Origin: Hyalella azteca
Lineage: Eukaryota > Arthropoda > Malacostraca > Amphipoda > Hyalellidae
Reading direction: 5' to 3'
NCBI RefSeq assembly: GCF_000764305.2
Contig: NW_025942347.1
Coordinates: 682,001-746,000, forward strand
Length of the DNA stretch: 64,000 nucleotides
Translations under genes and position numbers: made by a program
Notes under the pieces: generated by a model
What the model saw: only the letters and a program-made list of their open reading frames with translations
What the model was told of the DNA's origin: nothing
Database searches by the model: none
Shown: positions 37,501 to 49,500 of the stretch, in pieces
How positions within the stretch are numbered: position 1 is the stretch's first letter
Layout: every line of letters begins with the position of its first letter

Positions 37501-40500
37501 CTCTACTATGCTCTTTTATAGACGAAAAAGAAAGGATTCTCAATAAAATGTTACCTATGTTTAAGTGGAACTATATGACGTTACTAATAAATATGTACAA
37601 GGCTCTATCTCAAGCCTCTTTTACAGACGACGAAGAAAGGATTCTTAATAAAATGTTACCTTTGTTTAAGTGGAACTATAAGACGTTACTAATAAATATG
37701 TACAAGGCTCTATCTCAAGCCTTTTTTATAGACGACAAGTAAATTGTTTTCAATAAAATGTTACTTTTATTTAAGTGAAACTATATGACGTTACTAATAA
37801 ATATGTACAAGGCTCTATCTCAAGCCTTTTTTATAGATGACAAGTAAATTGTTTTCAATCAAACATTCCCTTTACTAATTTAAACCATAAGACGTTACTA
37901 ATAAATATGTACAAGGCGTTATCTCAAGCCTTTTTCATAGACGACAAACAAATTGTTTTCAATAAAGTATTACCTTTATTTAATTTAAACTATAACGCGT
38001 TACTAAACCCCGACAGACGCCCCGTCAGTCCGCGTTAGCCCCGCCAACGTGACCGTGAACGCGTCTATGGACGTCCTCATCAGCTGCGAGTACGACGCCA
38101 ACCCTCAGCAGCTCATCTATGCTCTCTGGTGGGTCGAGTGATGTTGAAAATACGTTGATTGAGGGTGATTTTGTTGAAAAAACGTTGATTAGGAGTTGTT
38201 TTCGTTGAAAAAAACGTTGATTGAGTGTGATTTCAATGATATAACGTTGATTAGGAGTTGATTTCGTTGAAAATTGTTGATTGAGCGTGATTTTGTTGAT
38301 ATAACGTTGATGAAGAGTTGTTTTCGTCGAACATACGTTGATTGAGTGTGATTTCATTGATTTATTGATGATTAGGAATTGTTTTCGTTGAAAATACGTT
38401 GATTGAGGGTGATTTTGTTGAATAAACGTTGATTAAGAATGGTTTTTGTTGAAAAATACGTTGATTGAGGGTGATTTTGTTGAAAAAACGTTGATTGAGA
38501 ATGGTTTTCGTTGAAAATACGTTGATTGTGGGTGAATTTGCGGAGATAATGTTGATTAGGAGTTGTTTTCGTTGAAAAAACGTTTATTCCTCTGGAACAA
38601 CGTTAATTAAGAGTTGATTTCTTCTAATTAATGTTGACTAAGAATTTATTTCGTTGAAAGAACGTTGATAAAAAATTGATTTCGTTGAAGCAACGTTGAT
38701 TAAGAGTGAATTGCGTTGAAAGAAAGTTGATTAAGAATTTATTTAGTTGGAACAACCTTTAATCAACGTCAAATCAACGACAAATACCTGATAGGTAACT
38801 GACATATTCGCTCTGCTACATACTTCACTTATTTTCTGCATCATATTCTTAGACCTTATTATCTCGTTTCATTTTCTGCGAGTGAACTATTGTGTAATTA
38901 CTATTTTTATGTACTTTATATAACGCGAATTCCTGATGATTATTCCATTCAGATGAATATGTAGTTTTTTTATTGTAACTACTGTTATTTTTGGTATCAA
39001 CTACTGGATTTGTGGGACGATTTAGTCGAAAGATAAATAACGAATTGTTTTGATGAGATTAGTGCACATGGCGAGAACATGTGGTAGTTAATAAATGGTT
39101 GTATGATTTTTTCGTTTTTAAATGATGTTGACATATTAAATATATATTTTATAGAGGGATATACTTTAATTTTTAAATTATGCTATTGTTCGAAATTATG
39201 AGTATAGCGGTTTACTCGTGACATCGGCAAATAATAAATAAAGCATTTTCGTAATGCCCGGTTATTACTGACCCAACACTGTCCCACCTTCGACCCACTT
39301 CTGTCCCTCGTCTGACCCACTTCAAGCCACCTCTAACCCACCACTGCCCCACTTCGAATTTCTGTTTACCCACCAATAACTCACCTTTGGTTTACCGGTT
39401 ACCACCACGCCGACCCATTTCTGACTCACACTGCCCACCTCTAACCCACACCGACCCACCTCTAACCCACCTCCAACCCACCCCTAACCCACCTTTGACC
39501 CACCTCTAACCCTCCTCTAACCCACCTCTAACCCACCTCTAACCCACCTCTAACCCACCTCTAACCCACCTCTAACCCACCTCTAACCCACCTCTAACCC
39601 ACCTCTGACACCTCTGACCCACCTCTGACCCACCTCTGACCCACCTATAACCCACTTCTGACCCACCTCTAACCCACCTCTGACCCACCTCTGACCCACC
39701 TCTAACCCACCTCTGACCCACCTCTAACCCACCTCTGACCCACCTCTGACCCACCTATAACCCACCTCTGACCCACCTCTAACCCATCTCTAACCCACCT
39801 CTAACCCACTTCTAACCCACCTCTAACCCACCTCTAACCCACCTCTAACCCACCTCTGACCCACTTCTAACCCTCCTCTAACCCACCTCTAACTCACTTC
39901 TGACCCACTTCAGGTACCGGGACCAGGAGCAACTGGACGTGGCAGGCCGTCCCGACAAGTACGGTAACGGTAACGTCGAGCACCCGTCGCTGCTCGTCAA
40001 GAACGTCACCGCCAGCGACGCGGGCGCCTACAAGTGCAGACTCACCAACGCTGTCGGCGACTCCAGGGTGGTCGACTTCGCTGCTGTCACCGTGCAGTGT
40101 GAGTTGTTACCTTTGTTACCATTGTTGTTACACTTATTGTTACCCTTTTTGTTACCTTTGTTATCCTTGTTGTTACCCATGTTGTTACTCTTGTTGTTAC
40201 CCTTGTTGTTGCCCTTGTTGTTACCCTTGTTGTTACCCTTGTTACCATTGTTGTTACTCCTGTTGTTACCCTTGGTGTTACCCTTGTTACCCATGTTGAT
40301 ACCATTGTTGTTACCCTTGTTGTTACTTTTGTTACCCTTATTGTTACCCTTGTTGTTACCCCTGTTGCTACCCTTGTTGTTACCCTTGTTGTTACCCTTG
40401 TTGTTACCCTTGTTGTTACCCTNATCAGAAGCTGCCGCGTCTGTAAATTTTCACTGGGTAACAAAATTTAGAGTCGCCCCAGCTTCTGGTAATCCAAATC

Positions 40501-43500
40501 ATAAGCTGCCGCGTCTGTAAATTTTCAGTGGGTAACAAAATTTAGAGTCGCGCCCCAGCTTCTGGTAATCCAAATCAGAAGCTGCCGCGTCTGTAATTTT
40601 CACTGGGTTTGTGCGGCAGTCGCCCCCGAGGTGCAGGTTGTGCTGGAGCCCGCTGATCCTGTGTCGGAGCAGGACCGCGTCAACGTGACGCTTGTGTGCG
40701 ATGTCCTACACGCGTATCCTGCCAAGCTCGACCGCGTGCGATGGTTTCTTGACGACAAACTACTTAAAGTGAGTCGTAAACTTTACATTAGTGACACGTA
40801 TTAACTGCCTGCTCATTAGTGAGTCATAAACTTCGCAGTAGTGACACGGATTAACTGTCCGTGCATTAGTGAGTCGTAATTTGCATTAGTGACACGTATT
40901 AACTGTCTGCGCATTAGTGAGTCGTAAACTTCACATTAGTGACACGTATAAACTGACTGCGCATTAGTGAGTCATAAACTCCACATTAGTGACACGTATT
41001 AACTGTCTGCGCATTAGTGAGTCGTAAACTTTGCATTAGTGACACGTATTAACTGACTGCGCATTAGTGAGTCATAAACTCCACATTAGTAACACGTATT
41101 AACTGTCTGTGCATTAGTGAGTCGTAAACTTCACATTAGTGACACGTATTAACTGTCTGTGCATTAGTGAGTCTTAAACTTCACATTAGTGACACGTATT
41201 AACTGTCTGTGCATAAGTGAGTCGTAAACTTCACGTTAGTGACACGTATTAACTGCCTGCGCATTAGTGATTCCTTTACTACGCATTAGTGACTCATAAT
41301 AACAGAGAGATACTCGTACATATTAACGCACGAATATTAAGTTAAGCCTCTATTCGCTGACCCTCGATCACGGGCCTAATCCTATAGTATATGCATGTCT
41401 GAATAATGTGCTTGTAGAATATGCATGCTTGAATAATATAATCATAGGATGTAGATGCCTGAATACTATATGTAGGTCATGTATGCCTGAAATTTTATGT
41501 CTGGAAAATACAGGGGAAATGAGCTACTCTAATCAACCTAGACCAACCTTACGGCATTCGAACGCGATTATACATAAAACTTTATTCTTGAGAGATAGTT
41601 TTGTAAGTGGATTCATTCTGCTGAATTTTTGTACTGCTTGTGTAGGACCATTTTTGCGGATGTCATTTGGTTGCATGATTTGCAGTCGTTATGTCGCGAC
41701 ATTTTTACAATAGTTATGAAGTGGTATTTAATTGTGGTGATGTAGATAGCAATACGGTTGCGTTCGCAATTTTGTATGATCCTAAATCAGCGTCTTCTAT
41801 TAAACGACTTTCCTCAGCGTCTTATATATAGAGTGTCGAAATTAATCCCAAATGTTCCTAATCTACTAACCAGAGCTGGGCAGCGCTACTTGTAAATGTA
41901 GCGGCCGCTACCGCTACCTCTACATGCTCTAAATGTAGCGGGTGCTACCGCTACAATTGCTTAAATGTAACGCCGCAACCGCTACCGCTACTGAAAATGT
42001 AGCGGTTGCTAGTAGCGGCCGCTACATGTAGCGCGCTACTGCCCACCTCTGCTATTAACGTATATTCCACTAACGCTGTCGTATATCCACCACACCCAGG
42101 AGCTCCCAGAGTGTGACGGCAACGAGACGCTGTACGGCAAAGACTCGGAGGTGTGCGGTATAGACCCGTCCTGGCTGGTGCTGGAGAACGTCGACCGCGG
42201 CTTCTACGGCAACTACTCCTGTGACGGCATGAACGCTGCTGGCTGGGGCGGCCGCTCTGCCCCCCGACAACTACTAGTGCACTACCCTCCTGGCCAGGCC
42301 TACATCTCCTACCAGCCCAGTAAAGTTATTAAGGTGAGTGATAATGTAGCATACATCACCTACCAGCCTAGTAAAGTGATTAAGGTGGGTGATAATGTAC
42401 CTACCAGCCTAGTAAAGGTGAGTGATAATGCATACATCACCTACAAGCCTAGTAAAGTGATTAAGGTGAGTGATAATGTAGCATACAACACCTACCAGCC
42501 TAGTAAAGTGATTAAGGTGAGTGATAATGTAGCATACATCACCTACCTGCCTAGTAAAGTGATTAAGGTGAGTGATGATGTAGCATACATCACCTACCTG
42601 CCTAGTAAAGTGATTAAGGTGAGTATCTATGTAGAATATATCACGAACTCATTGAGAAATCGTGTAGGTAGCAATTAAGTTATTAACTCTTTCTCTGAAT
42701 TTCAGATCAATGAGGACAAATCTAAGATTAGATTTCGAATTTGATCAATGACTATTGATCATGTGAATCATTGATAAACTTGTTGGTCTAGACAAACTAC
42801 TAATGAATTTTAAAGATTAATTTTACAGATTTGATGCTATTTTCTGTCAATTGCATAGCAATTTACATCGTCAACTGCATTTTCTTGGAAGAAAAATTAA
42901 TCTCTTGACTAAACACAATTACGAAGTCACAGCAGCTATAAGAAAAATTAATTTAATTATTTTCTATATCCATTTATTATGTGAGTGTCTGAGCAATAGT
43001 TGTGATCACGATCTAAGCCTTGGCCGTTTTATCGACGGCCAACGTTCGGCCTCCGAAAAGACTACTATTAATTCTTTAGAAGGAGAATTTCAATGGCCCC
43101 CAAGACCAACGACTGTCCCTGATTTATACGCCGTTCCACAATGGCCGCCCTGCTACATAAGTCAACCACATGGAAAATCTCTGATTTCTTCTACACCGAA
43201 ATAAATTTCCTTCAGCAAATAAAATAGACGAGTTATGTGTCAGAAATTCAGGCCGTGTGGAAGAAAGAGCATTTAAAATACGAAAAGTTGGTGATGTTGT
43301 AATCTAAGTTTTATTCCATTATATTCACAAATTTCTTTTGATTTGATTTAATTAAAAACTGTTTATGAATAATCATGATTATTTCAGTCATGATGACATT
43401 CACGTTAATCGTCGCTTTCTTGTCTGTACTCTATATAAATTGTTTAAATTTTAAATACTTATTTTACCAGTTTGTTCGTTAATGATAAACTTGCGTTCGT

Positions 43501-46500
43501 AGACGCGCTTTATTCTATGAAGTCTAGTCCCATAGCTTACACCAAATGAAGGTTATGCGTTGTTTCCAACACGAGGGCATAAATCAATTCAGTGTTTTAC
43601 GTCCAACTTTTTGATATTCCATTAATTGGATATCGAATAATAAATCTCCAAATCTCAACTGGAAAATCTCTTATCGAGTTGACTCTTTCTGTGTCCTTTC
43701 GATTTGAAGCAAAAACAAAGCCTCGTGATTATTATTGACGGAATTTTACGCCTGTATATTTTGTGAAGGAATTATTATGTGATTTAAAAAAATATGCACT
43801 TAATGACGCCTGTAATTATGAAGCTTCAACAAAGAACTTGGCCACGTGTCAATTGTGTAAAGAATTATGAAATATTTAGTGAAGAAATATTATGTCAAAT
43901 TGGACGGAATTTATGTGCCGATTTAGTAAAAATAATCTAAAGCGATTTCGTGAATGAAATAAACGTCGAATTAGTGACTCTCTCATTACATAGCTTGAAT
44001 CATGAAAGAAAGAAAGAACTCTTTGAACTCCTTCTGAAAAATTATAACCAATTTTATGAAGGAATTATACGCCGATTTTCTAAAGAATTATGTACCGTTT
44101 AGTGAAGATATTTTCCACGGAATCAGTAAAGGAATTTTACGCCGATTTCCAAGGAATTAGTGCCGTTTTTGCGAAAATATTTTACACGGATTTAGTAAAG
44201 GAATTTTACGCCGATTTCCAAGGAATTAGTGCCGTTTTAGCGTAAATATTTTACACTGATTTAGGAAAGGAATTTTACGCCGATTTCTAAGGAATTAGTG
44301 CCATTATAGCGAAAATATTTTACACGGATTTAGTAAAGGCATTTTACGCCGATTTAGTGAGGCCTGGCATCCTAAAGCTTAGCTCGTCTGCCATTGACGA
44401 GGCTGCCGTTGGCTTCGCGCCTCTGATGAATATTCCGCATGAATACGCAATGCTGTTGTACGCTCTCTCTGTAATCTGGATTTGGCTCTCATGGCTATAA
44501 TATTAATGGATTAGGATTAACTGATTGCTTCTGGACCATTGTTCCAACCCCGAATAATTTAAAGTGTGATCCGTATTCAAGGAAAAATCAAAAGAACTGG
44601 ATCTCATTATTTAAATTGTTCCATACCTCGATCTAGCAGTTGTATGAATTTGTTTATGCTTGTTCGCGTGGCAGTCACTCTTCAGTCACATGACACATTG
44701 TGTCGCCTGACACATTTTGTCACGTGACATATTCCGCAGTCACATGACACATTGTGTCGCCTAACACATTTTGTCACATGACATATTTCGCAGTCACATG
44801 ACACATTGTGTCGCCTGACACATTTTGTCAAATGACATATTCCGCAGTCACATGACACATTGTGTCGCCTGACACATTTTGTCACATGACATATTCCGCA
44901 GTCACATGACACATTGTGTCGCCTGACACATTTTGTCACATGACATATTCCGCAGTCACATGACAAATTTTGTAACACGACACATTTTGTCACATGACAT
45001 ATTCCGCAGTCACATGACACATTGTGTCGCCTAACACATTTTGTCACATGAAATATTCCGCTGTCACATGACACATTGTGTCGCCTGACACATTTTTTCA
45101 CATGACATATTCCGCAGTCACATGACAAATTTTGTCAGTAAACTTCGAGTTTTGCTAACGTATGTCTTGAATTCGCTGTGCTGTATTTATATTCCGTATT
45201 TTTTTCTCTATCCGTCTCTTCTAGTGCACGACTTCAATTATTGTAATGTTTCTCCTGAATTTTGAGAAACTTTCCACCGACGAAAATCTATAACTTTATA
45301 ACAATCGGTTTAGTTCGCATCTACCGCAGTGTCGATCAAGCTTCTGTACTTAAATTCTAAATTTTCATATACAGCGTTGCGTTGCCTGATTATATTACGG
45401 TCTCGTACTTCAATAGTTTATATACTGCAACTCCCTCGCCATTTTTTATCGGTTGCCGTATCATGTATTGGCAAGGATCAGCGCCCAAGTGATGCTGTCG
45501 TGTCGTGCGCCTGCCATGGCGGAAGCAGAGTCATTTTTAGCTCGCGCCGCCCGCCTCTCCAATGAATGCCCTCCAAAAACTTAACGGAAGCTCGGGCGTC
45601 GCTCCAAGAAAAGCGGCTCTGATATATGGCTCCCCTTGTCGAATTTCGTTGGATTTACGCTTATATATTAGCGGGCCCAAGATTACGTATGGCTCGCCTT
45701 TATGGAAGTCGAAGTAATATTATTAAGAAGGCGGGATTTGGTATGGAGCTACCGCAGTTTTATAGGTCTGTTCTTGGCATGGCTGGTATCGCTTTAGAAT
45801 TTGCCGGAACTTTGTCGCCAAAATTATGTGTTTGTGTAAAGCCAATGGAAGGCCCATCTAAATTTAGATTTATTTCAGATTATATTCCTGAATTTCATTC
45901 TGACACTGGTTAATACCGAATCTCTCTCATAACGTGGCAATTTATTCTTTACACGTTTCATTCGGCAAAGTGAAGGATATTTTTTCAGCTTCGTAGCTAA
46001 GATCAGTAGAAGATTATAATAGTTTAGTATTAAACCATTATATTATAGTATAGTATTAAACCAGCCAAATTTTAATTTGTGTACATTTCATTCGTTTCCA
46101 TTCATAATGAAATTGAGATTAATGTAAGTGAACGATAACTATCCTTTGTCCTGGATTAAAACCTTTAGTTTCTATTTTGGTTTGTGCCAAATTTCGGATC
46201 CAGAGGACGCTTTGATCAATCGACGTGCAAAACGTGAGCGGAATCTTAACTTTGTATATATATGTTGCACTAATTTACTAAATGAATTAAAGCCCAGAGA
46301 GACAAGCTGAAGCGGCAAATTCGATTTCTCTTACTTATTCATAAAGCGAACGAGTTAATATTTCAGACATTATCATTTTATAGTTGCTTTCCTACAAATT
46401 TGTTTAATTCGAGCATCTTACGAGATTGCTGTCGCATTATTGATTAATTTAGCCCCGACTTATGTGACAGATTTCTAATTGAAACATTTTTAATAATGGC

Positions 46501-49500
46501 GTTACTATTACTTGATTGATTACTATTGATTAGACGTTCCAACGCCTGCTATTCCTTGAAGAAATGGTTGAGGATTTTATTTTAACTAAAGTGTAAATCT
46601 TGCAATTATTTTTTCTTTGATACAGTCTGCGAAATCCGGCTATCCCATCATCATTTTTCAATTATTCTAACTGATGTTTCGTCGCCAGATTCTTGAATTA
46701 TTCTATAAATTCTTGAATTATTCCATAAAATTATTGAATTAGTCCATTAATTCTTGAATTATTCCAAATTCTTTAATTATTCCATATAATCTTGAAGTAT
46801 TCCATATAATCTTGAATTATTCCATATAATCTTGAATTATTCCATAAAGTCTTGAATTATTCCATAAATTCTTGAATCATTCCATAAATTCTTGAATTAC
46901 TCCATAAATTCATGAATTATTCCTTAATAAATTGAATAAATTATTACCCCGTCAGGGCGAAACGTTGGAGTTGACGTGCAACTTAGACGATCCCGGTCGC
47001 CCGGCCACGACGATGGTGCGATGGTACCGCGGCGGGCGCCCGGTGCCCGACGTGACGACGCCCGTGTGGCGTATCAACCTCGTGTCGCTGGAGACCGACT
47101 CGAACTTTACGTGCGTGCCTTACAACTCGGAGGGCGAGGGCGCTGCGGCCGACGTCGATATTGATGTTATGGGTGAGTGTTTAATTAAACCAGGCTTATG
47201 ATGCATACAGAATGCATTAATTTAAAAATTGACAGGAATTATAAATTAAATGATTGACGGAATGCATTAATTGAATAATTGACAGGATGTTTACATTAAA
47301 TGATTGACGGAATGCATTAATTGAATAATTGACAGGATGCGTACATTAAATAATTGACAGGATGCATTAATTGAATACTTGGCAGGATGTATGAATTAAA
47401 TAATTGACAGGATGCATTAATTGAATAATTGAGAAAGCCACGGCCGATGTCGACATTGACGTTATGGGTGAGTTTTTAAACCAGCCTTATGATGTATACA
47501 GGATGCATTAATCGAATAATTGACAGCATGTATAAATTAAATGAATCACGGGATGCATACATTAAGTAAATAATTGACACGATGCATACATTAAATAATT
47601 GACACGATGTATGACTTGAGTAATTGACAGGATGCATACGTTGAATAATTGACAGGATGCATAACTTGAGTAATTGACAGGATGCATAACTTAAGTAATT
47701 GACATGATGCATAACTTAAGTAATTAACATGAGGAAAAAATTAAATAATTGGCGGGATACATAAATTGAAAGCGCTGCGGCCAACGTCGATATGTCATCG
47801 GTGAGTGTTTTGTAGACTAGTGTACATTATTATGGTGGTACACGTACGTAGTGTATATGTTCTTAAGTTGTTTTGCCTATGCTATCCGACAAAGGTATAA
47901 GACTTATCTATTCTATTATTCTATTTCTATTTCGTTCTATTTATTTCTTAAAAGAGATTATGTCAAAGCTTGGCACTACGTTTAATTATTATCCAAATGT
48001 CAACTAGTAAAAGGTTTTTGGTTTTTTACCTGAGCAATGGTTATAAATGAAGAACATTATTTTAGTCTGAGTTCCAGAGAGAGATATGAGAGAAATAATT
48101 ATTTAACAGATGATGTATTATGTTTTGGTCACGAACGTTTCATTCGGCAAACTCGATCGATCTTTAATGTCTTTTACTACAAAACTTGGCCCCGATACTG
48201 AATTTACTTCTAAACCGTTTTTATATCGAAAATGCGAGCTCTGATTTTCTCATGATGTTTGTATTGTTATAATATGATAATTGTGTTATAATTTATTAAC
48301 AAAGATCATAATCCTAATTTATTGCAATTCTAATAGCTATTGCTACTTAACTCATTTGCGTGGAAATAGAAAAAAAAAAAAACCTAAAAATTATAGTTTT
48401 GATTATTAAGTTGAATAATCATCTAGTAATATTTTTATTAAACTTATTTAAGAAACGTCTTTTACCGCCTATCAAAAATAACAACCAGATATTTGTGCTT
48501 CTTTTGGCATATTGACGATCACTTTCATAGCTCGACGTCTCTCTGACGTAACCCTAGCGCTCCGTTGTCGCTCATCATTCATATCCAGTCGATATATTTA
48601 CGTCACATTTTACTGAAGAACGCGACACAAGTTCGAGAACTCAATTTAGTCCTGATGATTGCTTATTGGGCGAACTATTCTGAGGATATCCCAGAGATCG
48701 TCGCTTCTACGAGAATTATGATACACACGTCCTAGACTCACTGAGAGAAATCTGTGAGACTTTGACCAAATATCGATGCACTTAATTGTTGCTTCCGTTT
48801 GGGTCATCGGGGCGTATCAGTGTTAGAACGAATTTCGATGTCTTCTTTAATGATACAAGACTTATAGTACCTTTAGGTCTGGTCTCGATCATGCTGTGGG
48901 TTAGAAAGTGTGTCACAATTTGGACACAATGAGGATTGATCGAGCAGAACAAATTACTTACAACCGCGGCTGTTTTTCATAGACGGTACCCTGCATGAAC
49001 AAATTTCATGAATTCATAGTCATACTCATGTATTCATTATCAATACAGAAATATAATACAATGTGAATTTATTTAATGCATAGATAAATTCTGGAAATTA
49101 TTGAGGAAAACCAATTTGAACTTGAAACGGTCGTTTCCATAGCAACCGATCAGTTGTAAAGATTTTCAAATATATGAGGAAAATTCGTTGTTGGAAATGG
49201 ATTATTATTGAGGAATAAACGGAATAAATACTCCATGAAAGATTATTCCGGTGTAACTCATAGAAAATGTTTTTGAGATACGTTTGAGCGGTCAAATTAT
49301 GAGGTATTTATAGTTATTAAGGATAGAGATAGAGTTTGGTGGAGTTATACATTTCTCGTTTTCATTTCCAATCTGTTGTATGTTCATGCTTAATGTTTCC
49401 TGGAAACCGTTGCCCACGAATCATTCGCATCGAATTTTTGATGCGTAAATCAACAGGAATATAATATATTAGGTATATTAATTTTGTTTTTTCAATATTG

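Noticed and set aside
42851..43204. 117-codon + strand open frame in intron 9
   Set aside because: Composition and lack of any domain suggest chance in AT-rich DNA.
44682..45128. Cysteine-rich minus-strand repeat frame resembling a zinc-binding or antifreeze-type repeat
   Set aside because: Exactly an 18-codon reading of a 54-bp satellite. No flanking coding sequence or signals.
45626..45913. 95-codon + strand open frame
   Set aside because: No domain, sits inside intron 9, no supporting signals.
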